Part shown: piece after piece, positions 1-8,020 of the stretch
Layout of the letters: the number at the start of each line of letters is the position of its first letter
How positions within the stretch are numbered: position 1 is the stretch's first letter
Source: Geodermatophilus obscurus
GTDB taxonomy: Bacteria > Actinomycetota > Actinomycetes > Mycobacteriales > Geodermatophilaceae
Assembly: GCF_900115395.1 (NCBI RefSeq)
Contig: NZ_FOWE01000002.1
Coordinates: forward strand, 248,001-312,000
Reading direction: 5' to 3'
DNA length: 64,000 nucleotides
Program-made: the position numbers and the translations under genes
Notes under the pieces: generated by a model
Seen by the model: only the letters and a program-made list of their open reading frames with translations
The model's database searches: none
What the model was told of the DNA's origin: nothing

Positions 1-243
1 GCGATGGAACAGGCCGGTGGGTGCGGGGATGTCCACAAAAGGCGCTTCGGTCTCCTCATCGACCGGCCGGTTGTCCCAGTACTCGACAGCGGCCAGCTCA
101 CGGCGCTCCAGAAGATCGGCTACTTCTTCGTGATCCGTACGTTCCAGCACCCGCTCGACGGCCGGCAGGGCAGCGTCGGTGAAGATCTCATCCGGCTCAG
201 GCAGAGCGACCGTGTGAAGGCGTCCATCGTCTCCCCGCCACAT
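1..243 (-). CDS. hypothetical protein, N-terminal part (runs off the left edge)
   Basis: The minus strand reads from an ATG at 243 to base 1 without a stop, about 81 codons, so the C-terminus lies outside the window. An in-frame TGA lies upstream and there is no other start codon between it and the ATG, which fixes the start. The product begins MWRGDDGRLHTVALPEPDE and is acidic, with glutamate-rich helical stretches, unlike the arginine-rich readings of the other frames. No Shine-Dalgarno is obvious. I do not recognise a family. It ends 67 bases from the palindromic site at 310-336 and probably belongs to the same accessory region. Confidence 0.5.
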   Translation of the reverse strand, partial: MWRGDDGRLHTVALPEPDEIFTDAALPAVERVLERTDHEEVADLLERRELAAVEYWDNRPVDEETEAPFVDIPAPTGLFHR

Positions 244-309
244 GGCGACAAGATGGCACGGACGCCGGACCGTCGCGGATCGAACACGCTCACGGCATCA
301 CAGGCATGC

Positions 310-336
310 TGTCCCAAAGTGGGCCGCTCCGGGACA
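310..336 (+). repeat. 27-bp palindromic site A
   Basis: The left arm TGTCCCAAAG and right arm CTCCGGGACA flank the spacer TGGGCCG, which is the reverse complement of the spacer in sites D-G. It is one of a dispersed family in the first 8.3 kb. Arms of 10 bp around a 7-bp spacer match the general layout of tyrosine-recombinase core sites; that role is inferred. Confidence 0.6.
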
Positions 337-509
337 CACGGCGGCTCCAGGGATACTCCAGTGGTTCGCAGCCGCCGCGAAGTTACTGACGAACGGGACG
401 TCGGCTGACACCCGGGGGTCAAGCGGAAGGTCGCGCTGGGCGGGCAATGGCTGGGCCGAATTACCGCTCGCTCGCTGTTTTCGCTAGGCCTCGTCGTCGG
501 TGGAGTTGC

Positions 510-1085
510 TTATCCACCCAGCCAGTACAGGGCGAGGTCGACGTCTCGCGCCTTCCATGGTTGGCCGGCCACTGCCGCCGCTTGTGTGCGCAGTTGTTCG
601 ACGAGGTCCATGTACCGCCCAAAGCGTCCGGGCGCGGGGCTCAGCTCGACTCCCAGTCGCTGGAGCGCCGTCTGCGCCCGCCGGTCGTACACCGCCATCC
701 GCTCCGGCGCGGCGGCTAGCAGCAGAGCTGACGCCAGCGCATCCCCTGTCGAGAGCCCTGGCAGCGGCGACAAGGCCGAGCGTCCCTGACGTGCGGCCTC
801 AGGAGTGTCGAGAAGCTCGTCCGTGACTGCCTGTACCGCGACTGCGGTGATCCGCCGCACCTGGACCTCAGGCATCGCGTGTAGCTGCGCGGCCCAAGGG
901 GTGTTGGCCTGCAGTCGCTTCCAGAACAGCAGCGCGCCGATGTCGAGCTTGCCGATGCTGCCGGAGCCGCGGATGCGTCCAACCACTTCGTCGAGCACCT
1001 CGTCGTAAGCGCCCGAGACCTGTTGCTCGACCTCCTGGCGAGCCTTGACTAGGCGGGCAACGCGGTCGTCGTCGAGTAACGGCAT
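510..1085 (-). CDS. hypothetical protein, helical, OGG-like C-terminal pattern
   Basis: This encodes 191 residues from ATG at 1085; a TTG four codons upstream is an alternative and no strong ribosome binding site is visible. The N-terminal half is a charged helix (MPLLDDDRVARLVKARQEVE). The C-terminal half holds GDALASALLLAAAPERMAVY and ends RDVDLALYWLGG. That pattern recalls the second half of HhH-type 8-oxoguanine glycosylase-like proteins, but no HhH lysine/aspartate pair is evident, so I do not assign enzyme activity. It lies between palindromic sites A and B as the only convincing gene of that 1-kb segment. Function unknown. Confidence 0.6.
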   Translation of the reverse strand: MPLLDDDRVARLVKARQEVEQQVSGAYDEVLDEVVGRIRGSGSIGKLDIGALLFWKRLQANTPWAAQLHAMPEVQVRRITAVAVQAVTDELLDTPEAARQGRSALSPLPGLSTGDALASALLLAAAPERMAVYDRRAQTALQRLGVELSPAPGRFGRYMDLVEQLRTQAAAVAGQPWKARDVDLALYWLGG

Positions 1086-1506
1086 GGTGCTGTCTAGCAA
1101 TCGACCTGTTACCTCACTGGCAACAGCTCGACGCGGCGTGTCGTGTCGCCGACCACCCGCAACCGGCTGAGCGGTTCGATGATGTCCCGTCTGTCGTGGC
1201 GCCAGGATCCACGCTGGCCCGTAGTGGACCCGCTCGGAGTTCCCGTCGCAGCGACACGGGCGCTCAGAAAGCGCCGCCAGCCGCGCACGTCGACCGCGTT
1301 CTCGCGGGCCGTTGTGGCAGGAGCTGTCCTCAAGTGGGCCGCTCAGGGACACCGGCAGCGGCCGCACATGATCCGCAGGACAGGCCCGAGCAGCCCGAAC
1401 CCGCTCGCACGCGCCTATCCTGAACGGCAGCCGTGGCCTCTTCCCGACGTGCTCGGCGCAGTGCCGACACTTCCCCGGTGCAGACGAGCATCGAAGGACG
1501 AACGCC
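1086..1506. other. 421-bp non-coding stretch containing site B
   Basis: No convincing gene is visible on either strand. The only recognisable element is the palindromic site at 1325-1351. The promoter of the gene at 1507 should be in the last 100 bases. Confidence 0.4.
1325..1351 (+). repeat. 27-bp palindromic site B
   Basis: The left arm TGTCCTCAAG and right arm CTCAGGGACA flank the spacer TGGGCCG. The right arm is identical to that of sites D, E and F and is followed by CC as in site D, while the spacer is inverted relative to those sites. Confidence 0.7.
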
Positions 1507-1917
1507 ATGGGCGTCGATAACCGGCTGACCGCCGACCAACTGGCCGCGCTGTTGCCCGGCGACCCGGTCGTCATCCAGTCCGGCGCCGAGTCCGGCCGGC
1601 CGAGGCACACCGCCGGCGTCGTCGTCCGCGCGGACGGGCCGCACATCGCCGTCAGCGTCCGCAGCCCCCGCGGTGCTGCCTACGTCGAGCAGTACCGCCG
1701 CCGCGATGGCAGCCGAGTCGGCGGCCAGATGCGGGCTGAGCTCATCAACGCCGATGCGGACGCGCCCGTGCCTCAGGAGGCCCAGCGGCGGACCCGGCAC
1801 ATCGACTTGCTGTTCCGCGACTGGACGCGTCACCGCACTGACGTGGACCGGCTACGAGCGCTGCACGAGGCCATCGGCGAGTGCCTCGAGGATTCGACCG
1901 AGACGGCATCGCGGTAG
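1507..1917 (+). CDS. hypothetical protein, 136 aa
   Basis: The ATG at 1507 is preceded by AAGGACG at good spacing. The N-terminal 80 residues alternate in a beta-rich way (LPGDPVVIQSG, AGVVVRADGPHIAVSV), suggesting a small barrel. The C-terminal 45 residues are charged and helical. It contains no cysteine and no catalytic motif I know. It is the only clear plus-strand gene besides the recombinase in the accessory region and lies between site B and the IS3-family element. Family unknown. Confidence 0.6.
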   Translation: MGVDNRLTADQLAALLPGDPVVIQSGAESGRPRHTAGVVVRADGPHIAVSVRSPRGAAYVEQYRRRDGSRVGGQMRAELINADADAPVPQEAQRRTRHIDLLFRDWTRHRTDVDRLRALHEAIGECLEDSTETASR

Positions 1918-1947
1918 GACGGCGCGAACTCGCCCCAGCGCGGGCCG

Positions 1948-2406
1948 TCATCGCCACCACAGGTATAGGGCCTGCCGAGAGGTCCTCTCCGGACCATCCG
2001 GGCTGGTCCGCCATCGAACGGTTAGGACCTGCTGCCGTCCCAGCGAGCCCATGGCCAGTCTCTCGACGGCGTGATCGCCGACTTCCACGATCTCGGCGGC
2101 GTTGAGGTGACGACGCTGCCCGCCCTCGGACTCAAGGTCCACCTTGACGTCGTGCGCAGCTCTCTCGCCCCGGTTGGTCAAGTTGGCATCGCCGGGCACG
2201 GAGTCGTGAGTGAGCTGCCATCGCACCGCACGCTCCTCCGCGGCCTCCTGCTCGCGGAGTTCTCCCCGCTCGGCGACGGCCGCTGAGCGCTCTGCGGCGG
2301 TCGCTGATACCTCGGCCGCGCGCGTGGCGCGGCGGCTGTAGACAAGGGCGATGCCGGAAGCGATCAAGGCCAGGCCGGAGAGTAGGAGGGCGATCCAGTC
2401 GGTCAC
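1948..2406 (-). CDS. hypothetical single-pass membrane protein
   Basis: This encodes 152 residues from GTG at 2406. Residues 5-24 (IALLLSGLALIASGIALVYS) form one membrane segment. An alanine/glutamate-rich coiled-coil stretch follows to about residue 65, then a beta-rich C-terminal domain that includes an NLTNRGERAAHDVKVDLE segment. Such anchor, coiled-coil, beta-sandwich proteins are common in actinobacterial accessory DNA and are mostly uncharacterised. It converges with the gene ending at 1917, 30 bases away. Confidence 0.6.
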   Translation of the reverse strand: MTDWIALLLSGLALIASGIALVYSRRATRAAEVSATAAERSAAVAERGELREQEAAEERAVRWQLTHDSVPGDANLTNRGERAAHDVKVDLESEGGQRRHLNAAEIVEVGDHAVERLAMGSLGRQQVLTVRWRTSPDGPERTSRQALYLWWR

Positions 2407-2488
2407 AGCGCCGAGGTAAGCACAGGGTTACGAAGTTCTAGCGCCCCCGTGACTGCGTGGCTCCATCGGGTCAGAGGGACCAAGAAGT

Positions 2489-2523
2489 CCCCCTGAGAGG
2501 TCGCCGTAGCGGCTCTCAAGGGG
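2489..2523. repeat. imperfect hairpin beside the IS element
   Basis: CCCCCTGAGAG at 2489-2499 pairs with CTCTCAAGGGG at 2513-2523 around 13 bases. The CCCTGAG/CTCA core resembles the arms of the 27-bp palindromes, but the loop differs and is longer, so membership of that family is doubtful. It could be a terminator or the relic of an older mobile end. Confidence 0.35.
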
Positions 2524-2601
2524 TCGCTGGTGTGCAGCAGAGTGCGCTGGCCTGGCAACGGGACTGCCCCGACTTCAGTTGACTCGGTTCGGTAGGAGCG
2601 G

Positions 2602-3466
2602 TCAGGCCGCGTGAGCGGTCCTGGTCAGGGTCTCGAACTCTATGGGCGTGAGTCGGCCGAGGCGGCGTTGCCTGCGCCGGCGGTGATAGGTCTTCTCGAT
2701 CCAGGTGATGATTGCCAGCCGCAGGTCCTCCCGGGTAGCCCAGCGCTGCCGGTCGAGGACGTTGCGCTGCAACAGGGCGAAGAAGGACTCCATCGCGGCG
2801 TTGTCCCCGCAGGCGCCGACCCGGCCCATCGAGCCGATCAGGCCGTTGTTCTTCAGCGCGGTGACGAAGGCGGTGGAGCGGAACTGGCTGCCGCGGTCGG
2901 AATGCACGATTGTGCCGGCCGGCCCGCGCAGGGCGATCGCGTTGCGCAGCGCCGTCACCGCGAGTGCCGCGGTCATCCGGGCGTCCATCGAGTAGCCGAC
3001 GATCCGGCCGGAGTGAACGTCCTTGATCGCGCAGAGGTAGAGCTTTCCGTCGCCGGTGGGGTGCTCGGTGATGTCGGTCAGCCAGACCGCATTCGGTGCC
3101 CTGGCGGTGAACTGGCGGTCGACCAGGTCGTCGTGCACGGGCGGTCCGGCCTTGCGGTTGAGGCCGCGCTTCTTGGCGAACACCGACCAGATCCGCTGCT
3201 GGGAGCACAGCCGAGCGACCCGGTTCTCACCGGCGGCCAGGCCGCGTTCGTGCAGCTGGTCGGCGATGAACCGGTAGCCGAAGGCGGGGGTCGTCATGGT
3301 GGATGTCGTAGGCAGCGTTGATCAGGTGCGCGTCATCCCAGTCCCGTTGGGAAACGGGGTTGGCGCACCACTTGTAGAAGGCCTGCGTAGAGAAGCCCAG
3401 CACCCGGCAGGTCACCGCGACGGGGATGTGCTCGGCGGCGAGTTCACGGACCAGCGGGTAGATCAT
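2602..3466 (-). pseudogene. IS3-family transposase orfB, frameshifted
   Basis: The reading starts at ATG 3466 (MIYPLVRELAAEHIP) and stays in frame to the YDIHHDDP segment. A run of five C near 3289-3293 then shifts it, and the rest (FGYRFIADQLHERG onward) continues in another frame to a stop at 2602. Removing one C would restore a single protein of about 287 residues. The DDE catalytic triad is still readable: VWLTDITEH, IVHSDRGSQF and NAAMESFF. The orfA stop overlaps the orfB ATG at an AAAATGA stretch, the usual arrangement for coupling or -1 frameshifting in this family. A sequencing error in the C run is possible. Confidence 0.88.
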
Positions 3467-3771
3467 TTTGGGAGGACGTCGCGGGCGAAGTAGGCCGTCG
3501 CCCGGCGCAGGATCTCGTTCTCCTGCTCGAGCAGCTTGTTGCGCCGGCGCAACTCGCGGAGCTCCGCCGACTCCTCCCTCGAGCTCCCGCCGCCGCGGTC
3601 AGCGGTGGCCGGCGGGGCCAGCCCGTCCTCGCGGTCGGCGATCTTCAGCCAGCGCTGCAGACAGGACTCCGAGATCCCGAAGTCCCGGGCGATCTGAGCG
3701 ATCGACGCCTCGCCCTTGCGGGCCACAGCGATCACGTCACGACGGAACTCCGCCGGGAACGGCTTGGGCAC
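3463..3771 (-). CDS. IS3-family transposase orfA (helix-turn-helix)
   Basis: This encodes 102 residues from GTG at 3771. The N-terminal half is the typical IS3 orfA helix-turn-helix (FPAEFRRDVIAVARKGE, IAQIARDFGISESCLQRWLK). It is followed by a leucine-zipper-like helix (ELRELRRRNKLLEQENEILR) used for multimerisation. The protein binds the terminal inverted repeats and, joined to orfB by frameshifting, makes the active transposase in this family. Its stop codon overlaps the orfB start. It looks intact, unlike orfB. Confidence 0.9.
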   Translation of the reverse strand: MPKPFPAEFRRDVIAVARKGEASIAQIARDFGISESCLQRWLKIADREDGLAPPATADRGGGSSREESAELRELRRRNKLLEQENEILRRATAYFARDVLPK

Positions 3772-3838
3772 GATGCTGATCCTTCCAGCGAGGCCGAAGC
3801 CTCACAGGCAAGGAGTCAACCGAACCGGGGGCAGTCCC

Positions 3839-4261
3839 GGAGTGCCGTCGGCCAGACCGGGCCGCGGCTAGGGGCCGTCCCCCGTGGGAGCCTCGGCAGC
3901 GCCTCCCACGGCAGAGTCCCGAGGCCCTCATGCGCCGAGCGGTCCAGCCTGACCGACCCTGATGCCTCACAGCGGGCTGCTGAAGGACACCGCCCTCGAC
4001 GCCCAGGGACGGCGTCAGCGCTTACCCGTGCTGTACCCCGCCGCACCGGCCGTGTCTGGCGGCAACAGGCTGTGGAGTGGCCCCACCATCACCTCGACGG
4101 CCTACCCCTCGTCAATCTTGCCCGCGTCGCCGAATGGACCGAGGGCAAGGCGTCCAGCGCGCCATCCGACCACCGGCGCCGCGGGCTAGCATTCCGCCTC
4201 ACGGACTGCCGCGCTGGCCAACACGTGCACGTGGCTGCTGGAACGGACGACGCCAACGGCA
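3839..4261. other. 423-bp non-coding stretch with degenerate site C
   Basis: No convincing gene is visible. It holds the degenerate palindrome at 3963-3989 and otherwise nothing I can name. Confidence 0.35.
3963..3989 (+). repeat. degenerate 27-bp palindromic site C
   Basis: The arms TGCCTCACAG and CTGAAGGACA flank CGGGCTG. It matches site B at 18 of 27 positions and is followed by CC as in sites B, D and G. The left arm no longer pairs well with the right. Likely a decayed member of the family. Confidence 0.4.
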
Positions 4262-4867
4262 TCACTGCTTGACGAAGGTCCCGCAGTCCCGATTGGTGAA
4301 GTCCTGTCCTTCGCGTAGCTGCACGGTCGGAAAGCCGCCGGTCACGATGTTGTTGTCGATGATGTCCGAGCCGTTCGTCCCGGAGCGGTAGATGCCCCAG
4401 TAGCACTGCCCAAGGACGGCTGACGAGGTCCGGTAGGTGCCCGGCTGAACGTCGACGCCGACGGTCCAGGTGCCCTCGCCAATCGAGTTCGCGGCGACCT
4501 GCTCCTCCACAACAGCCACGGCTGCCTCACGGGCGGCAACCGTGCGCTCCCGCGCCTCCACGTCCGCAACAACCCGCGCGGCGTTAGCCTCGGCCCGCTC
4601 AGCCGCCTCGCTCACCCGCCGGGATCCTTCCTCGAGCGACTTGTTCCGCTGTTCGAGCGACTGCAGGTCGCGCTCGAGGGTGAGGTACTCCGCGCTCTGC
4701 GTCGGGTCAGACTGTGCCGCCGCTGCCCCGATCCCGACTCCGAGGACCAGACCGGCGACAGGGACGGTCCAGCGCAGCCACCCGGCGGTCCGCTGCCCTG
4801 GCCGCTCCGTCGACTCGCTGGGAGTGGTGGTCGGCTCCACGGTCGGGTCGGGCTGCACAGCAGTCAT
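4262..4867 (-). CDS. membrane-anchored coiled-coil protein with surface-exposed C-terminal domain
   Basis: This encodes 201 residues from ATG at 4867, preceded by AGGAAG. Residues 1-30 are cytoplasmic and Pro/Thr-rich. A membrane segment follows (WTVPVAGLVLGVGIGAAAA), then a long Glu/Ala/Arg-rich coiled coil. The last 70 residues form a domain common in actinobacterial secreted and phage-encoded proteins (WTVGVDVQPGTYR, CYWGIYRSG, SDIIDNN), with two cysteines that could pair outside the cell. The molecular role of that domain is not known to me. It is divergent from the recombinase gene across a 365-bp gap. Confidence 0.75.
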   Translation of the reverse strand: MTAVQPDPTVEPTTTPSESTERPGQRTAGWLRWTVPVAGLVLGVGIGAAAAQSDPTQSAEYLTLERDLQSLEQRNKSLEEGSRRVSEAAERAEANAARVVADVEARERTVAAREAAVAVVEEQVAANSIGEGTWTVGVDVQPGTYRTSSAVLGQCYWGIYRSGTNGSDIIDNNIVTGGFPTVQLREGQDFTNRDCGTFVKQ

Positions 4868-5232
4868 TGCGGTCAACTTCCTGCTCCGGTGGCCCCGCCT
4901 GTCGGGTCGCTGCTGTCTCGTATCGGCAGCGAGGCGTTCTGGCGATAGGCGAACCCTCACTGAGGTTCGCTACCGGGCTCAGAGGCGTTCGCTGTTCCGA
5001 GCTACCTTCCTGGTCAGACCGCAGCGACGACCGCGGCGCTGAATGCCCCTGCGGGGCCTCGATGCAGAGGGCGGGTCGGTCTGGGATCCGCGCGTGCTCG
5101 AGCAGCTCCTACACGGTCACCAGGTCAGGCGCTCACTCCGACAGGTGACCGCTGATCCCCCGTTCGAGTCTGCCTGGGCACGGCCGCGGCGGCATCGGGG
5201 CCAGCCCTGAGCTGTCGCGCGTCTGCTCGCGC
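4868..5232. other. 365-bp divergent intergenic region with two inverted repeats
   Basis: It separates the coiled-coil gene (minus) from the recombinase (plus). Two palindromes stand out. One at 4949-4970 pairs GCGAACC-CTCA with TGAGGTTCGC, with one bulged base. The other at 5115-5150 has GGTCACC and GGTGACC ends. The second encloses GTCAGGCGCTCACTC, which loosely resembles the spacer and right arm of the 27-bp sites. Operators or a primary attachment site are possible; neither is proven. Confidence 0.4.
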
Positions 5233-6135
5233 ATGACGCCTGTGATCTTGCCGTCCTCTGAGCATGCGGCCTGGAATGAGCTCGCCGCCTGGTGGCTGGC
5301 TCGCTACAAGCCCTCCACCCAGCAGACCTACGCCACCTACCTGCCGCGCTGGAGCAGGTGGTGCGCCGACCGCCGCATCGATCCGCTGGCCGCCCGCCGC
5401 GCCGACGTCGAGCTATGGCTGCGCGCCGTCGCCGACTCCGGGCTGTCCCGCGCCTCGGTCGCCGCCCACTACGACGCCATCGCCAGCCTCTACCGCCTCG
5501 CCTACGAAGAGGAGCTGGTCGCGGCTGATCCCTGCGCCCGCGTCACCCGGCCGAAAATTCAGCGCGAGCTGCAGCGCCGCGAGGTGCTCACCGTGTTGGA
5601 GTACGCCGCCTTCCTGACCACCGCCCGCCACCTGGGCCCAAGCCACCACGCCATCGCCGTACTCGGCGGCATGATGGGCCTGCGCGCCACAGAGATGGCC
5701 ACCCTGACGGTGCAGTCCTTCGGCACCGTCCGCGGCTACGCCACCCTCATCGTCCTGGGCAAGGGCGACAAGCCCGCCCGCGTGCCGGTGCCCATCCCCG
5801 CCCTCGGCGCCGTCCAGGCCGCCATCGACGGCCGCACCGCCGGGCCGCTGCTGCGCACCCGGACCGGTGCCGGCATGGACCGGCGCACGGTGTACCGCTA
5901 CGTCGCCGCAACCGCCAAGGCCGCGGGCATCTCCCGGCCCATCGGCCCGCACGCGTTGCGTCGCACCGTGGGCACCGTCGGGCTTAACCAGGGCATCCCG
6001 CTGCGCGATGTTCAGCGACTACTCCGCCACGCCCGCCCGGAGACCACCCTGGGCAGCTACGACATCACCGGCGAAGCGCTGGAACGTCACGCTTTCCACC
6101 AGGTCGCCGGCTTCCTCGCCGGCTGGGCCGGCTGA
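5233..6135 (+). CDS. tyrosine recombinase / site-specific integrase
   Basis: This encodes 300 residues, the usual length for XerC/D-like recombinases. Residues 10-105 form the SAM-like core-binding domain (WWLARYKPSTQQTYATYLPR) and 115-300 the catalytic domain. The catalytic set is complete: R151 in GLRATEMATL, K177 in GKGDK, H240 and R243 in HALRRT, H266 in LLRHARPETT, and nucleophile Y276 in LGSYDI. There is no integron-type insertion between the second and third motifs. The start has no clear ribosome binding site. A 27-bp palindromic site begins 5 bases after the stop, and similar sites recur on both sides, which makes this protein the obvious candidate to act on them. That link is inferred. 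Confidence 0.93.
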   Translation: MTPVILPSSEHAAWNELAAWWLARYKPSTQQTYATYLPRWSRWCADRRIDPLAARRADVELWLRAVADSGLSRASVAAHYDAIASLYRLAYEEELVAADPCARVTRPKIQRELQRREVLTVLEYAAFLTTARHLGPSHHAIAVLGGMMGLRATEMATLTVQSFGTVRGYATLIVLGKGDKPARVPVPIPALGAVQAAIDGRTAGPLLRTRTGAGMDRRTVYRYVAATAKAAGISRPIGPHALRRTVGTVGLNQGIPLRDVQRLLRHARPETTLGSYDITGEALERHAFHQVAGFLAGWAG

Positions 6136-6139
6136 GCTA

Positions 6140-6166
6140 TGTCCTTGAGCGGCCCACTCAGGGACA
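6140..6166 (+). repeat. 27-bp palindromic site D, next to the recombinase
   Basis: The arms TGTCCTTGAG and CTCAGGGACA flank the spacer CGGCCCA, with CC following. It lies between the convergent stops of the recombinase (6135) and the next gene (6171), so a bidirectional-terminator role is also possible. The spacer is identical in sites E, F and G. Confidence 0.75.
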
Positions 6167-6170
6167 CCCG

Positions 6171-6551
6171 TCACCCGGTGCGACGACGAGCGAGGATGCC
6201 AGACAAGCGGGATAACCACCTCGACTTCTGGCACTCCCTCTCTCGGTCCAGTAGCAAGCGCGCGAGGTAGGCGGCGTCGTCGGCCAACGCCAGATTGGAC
6301 TCTCCGGAGTGGTCGAGATAGGTCCGCAGGCGCTGCCGGAGTTTATCCGCCCGCTGCTCAAGGGTCGCGGTCAGCACGACTCGACCGTCCTCGACCTTTG
6401 GCTGGATCACGGTGCCGTCCTGTCCGAAGAAGACGTACTCGTCGTTCTCGAGATCGATGGCCTCGAAGTAGTCCTCAGCAGCGGCGAGGGAGGGGTGGAC
6501 GTACAGGACGCTCGGTCCCTCGAACGTGTAGACAGCCTGCTGCGGAACCAC
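6171..6551 (-). CDS. hypothetical protein, first cassette-like segment
   Basis: This encodes 126 residues from GTG at 6551, which has GGAGG eight bases upstream; an upstream GTG at 6569 is the alternative. The N-terminal 60 residues look like a small beta sheet (AVYTFEGPSVLYVHPS, NDEYVFFGQDGTVIQP). The rest is helical and charged (EQRADKLRQRLRTYLDH), ending in a basic tail. No family is recognised and there is no signal peptide. The stop is 5 bases from site D and the upstream end is 76 bases from site E, so it is the only gene in a 488-bp unit bounded by two like-oriented sites, as gene cassettes are. Confidence 0.7.
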   Translation of the reverse strand: MVPQQAVYTFEGPSVLYVHPSLAAAEDYFEAIDLENDEYVFFGQDGTVIQPKVEDGRVVLTATLEQRADKLRQRLRTYLDHSGESNLALADDAAYLARLLLDRERECQKSRWLSRLSGILARRRTG

Positions 6552-6627
6552 CTCGCTAGCCTCCCTCACCGGGTTGTCGTGGCCGACGGCGGAGGTCGCC
6601 TCGACCGGCTCTGCGACGACTCGGCCG

Positions 6628-6654
6628 TGTCTTTGAGCGGCCCACTCAGGGACA
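6628..6654 (+). repeat. 27-bp palindromic site E
   Basis: The arms TGTCTTTGAG and CTCAGGGACA flank the spacer CGGCCCA. The right arm and spacer are identical to site D. It lies 16 bases beyond the stop of the minus-strand gene at 6670-6906. Confidence 0.75.
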
Positions 6655-6669
6655 TGGGGCGCCTTGCGG

Positions 6670-6906
6670 TCAGCTCGGCAGCCCGGGATCTGTCCGTCTC
6701 CTGGCTGCCCTCACCTCCGGCCACTGCCCCACGGCCATCCCCGCGTTCACCAATGCGATGAGGAAGGCAGCTCCCCCGATGACCTGCTCGTCCTGGTCCC
6801 CGAAGACGAAGACGAGCACCCCGAATACCACCATCAGGAGGGCCGCCCCACACGGGACCAGAAGACACCGCGTGGTGTGTTGAGCGCCCGCCACCACCGC
6901 ACCCAT
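6670..6906 (-). CDS. small two-helix membrane protein, second cassette-like segment
   Basis: This encodes 78 residues from ATG at 6906. Two hydrophobic segments are clear: residues 14-35 (LLVPCGAALLMVVFGVLVFV) and 43-61 (IGGAAFLIALVNAGMAVG). A short acidic loop (GDQDEQ) separates them and a basic C-terminal tail follows. Family unknown. The gene is alone between sites E and F, and its stop is 16 bases from site E. Small membrane proteins are typical passengers of accessory regions and often act as toxins or defence effectors, but nothing here shows that. Confidence 0.65.
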   Translation of the reverse strand: MGAVVAGAQHTTRCLLVPCGAALLMVVFGVLVFVFGDQDEQVIGGAAFLIALVNAGMAVGQWPEVRAARRRTDPGLPS

Positions 6907-7009
6907 GCAGCTTGCCTGGCACCGGGGGCTATCGCGATCGAGGTCGCCCAGTCGGCTGAGGGACCTGCTACCCCCGTACCTGCAGCCGCCTTTGCGGTCA
7001 GCCGGCCGG

Positions 7010-7036
7010 TGTCTCTGAGCGGCCCACTCAGGGACA
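7010..7036 (+). repeat. 27-bp palindromic site F
   Basis: The arms TGTCTCTGAG and CTCAGGGACA flank the spacer CGGCCCA. The arms pair at nine of ten positions. It lies 32 bases beyond the stop of the EEP-family gene at 7068. Confidence 0.75.
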
Positions 7037-7067
7037 GCTCGGACGGCTGCCGGGCGGCGTTGACGCG

Positions 7068-7841
7068 TCAGAGCTCGACGTCGGCGACGTAGGCCGCGTG
7101 GTCGCTGAGCCGCGTGCCGGCGGCCGTTGTCGGTGGGCGGAACACCTCGACATCTCCTGCGACGGTCAGTTCGCGCGAGACGGCCAGGTGGTCGATGGCC
7201 TCGCGGCCCGGCATGCGATTTTCGGCGTACTCGGTCAGCGGCCTCAGGCCACACTGATCGAAGGCCGTCCTCAGCCGGGCGATGCCATCGACCGTGCCGA
7301 GAGTCCGGTAGCCGACCTGCTCCAGCTCGGGGGTGGGCCGGCGCAGTGCCTGGTTGAAGTCCCCACCCCAGATGATCGGTTCCCCTGGTCGGCGAGCCCG
7401 TCGAATCCGGTCGACGTGGTGGTCGAGGACGAACCTCGCCTGGTCGTTGAGGTTGCCGGATGGGAGCCCCGGCCACGAGGCCGCGGCGTCATCCCACGGC
7501 AGGACGGAGCACGCCACGAGGACGGTCGCGGCGGAGGATCCGGTCGGCAACTGAACCCGAGCGAGACAGAGTGCCTCCTCGGCGGCAGCCGGGATTCGCC
7601 CGTCGTCGGGCAGCGGTGTCGATGGCAACGCTGTCTGGATGCCCGCCCACCGCCTCTGCGAGTCGCCGAGCACACGGCGCGGCGAGACCACCAATACTTC
7701 TCCCGGAGTCCGCCATCCGGCGTTGACTTCCGTGAGCAGCCAGAGGTCGACCCGGGCCGACGCCAAGAAGGCCGCGGCTTCGGGTCCCTTGCCCTGCCCC
7801 GCGAACGGGTACTTCTCCATGTTCCAGGTGCCGATGCGCAA
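7068..7841 (-). CDS. endonuclease/exonuclease/phosphatase (EEP) fold hydrolase, third cassette-like segment
   Basis: This encodes 257 residues, probably from TTG at 7841 with GGAAAG upstream. The family metal-binding and catalytic motifs occur in order: GTWNMEK near the N-terminus, a glutamate in LLTEVNAG, WGGDFNQAL in the middle, and AIDHLAV and LSDHAAYVADV near the end. EEP enzymes cleave phosphodiester bonds in nucleic acids, inositol phosphates or sphingolipids; the substrate cannot be told here. There is no signal peptide, so it should be cytoplasmic. It is the only gene between sites F and G. Confidence 0.85.
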   Translation of the reverse strand: MRIGTWNMEKYPFAGQGKGPEAAAFLASARVDLWLLTEVNAGWRTPGEVLVVSPRRVLGDSQRRWAGIQTALPSTPLPDDGRIPAAAEEALCLARVQLPTGSSAATVLVACSVLPWDDAAASWPGLPSGNLNDQARFVLDHHVDRIRRARRPGEPIIWGGDFNQALRRPTPELEQVGYRTLGTVDGIARLRTAFDQCGLRPLTEYAENRMPGREAIDHLAVSRELTVAGDVEVFRPPTTAAGTRLSDHAAYVADVEL

Positions 7842-8020
7842 GGCTTTCCGCTTTCAGACGATCGAGGGGCCAGCGGCGACGGTACGTCGACCTCGCTCCC
7901 ATCCTGGGCGCAGACACGGCGGCATCCACGCCGAACGGACTCGGATGTCGTTGGCGCCTCACTGCAATCCATGCCGCGGGTCGTCTGTCCCCGAGGCCGC
8001 CCTCTAGGCGGGCCGGTGGC

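Larger units (their letters stand above)
2560..3838 (-). mobile_element. IS3-family insertion sequence, 1279 bp, transposase frameshifted
   Basis: The element carries an orfA/orfB pair read leftward. Its ends are 26-bp imperfect inverted repeats at 2560-2585 and 3813-3838. Both begin GGGACTGCCCC and end GTTGACTC, with 22 of 26 positions matching. No 3-4 bp target duplication is visible (AAC on the left, GGA on the right), so the copy may be old or the flanks rearranged. orfB is broken by an extra C, so it is probably not autonomous. It interrupts the segment between palindromic sites B and C. Confidence 0.88.

Noticed and set aside
4..408. Plus-strand open frame of 134 codons at the left edge
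   Set aside because: It is arginine-rich and runs through palindromic site A. The minus-strand frame ending at 243 has protein-like composition.
2489..2523. Hairpin beside the IS element as a ninth palindromic site
   Set aside because: The arms share only CCCTGAG-like letters, the loop is 13 bases and unrelated to CGGCCCA. Listed as a separate hairpin only.
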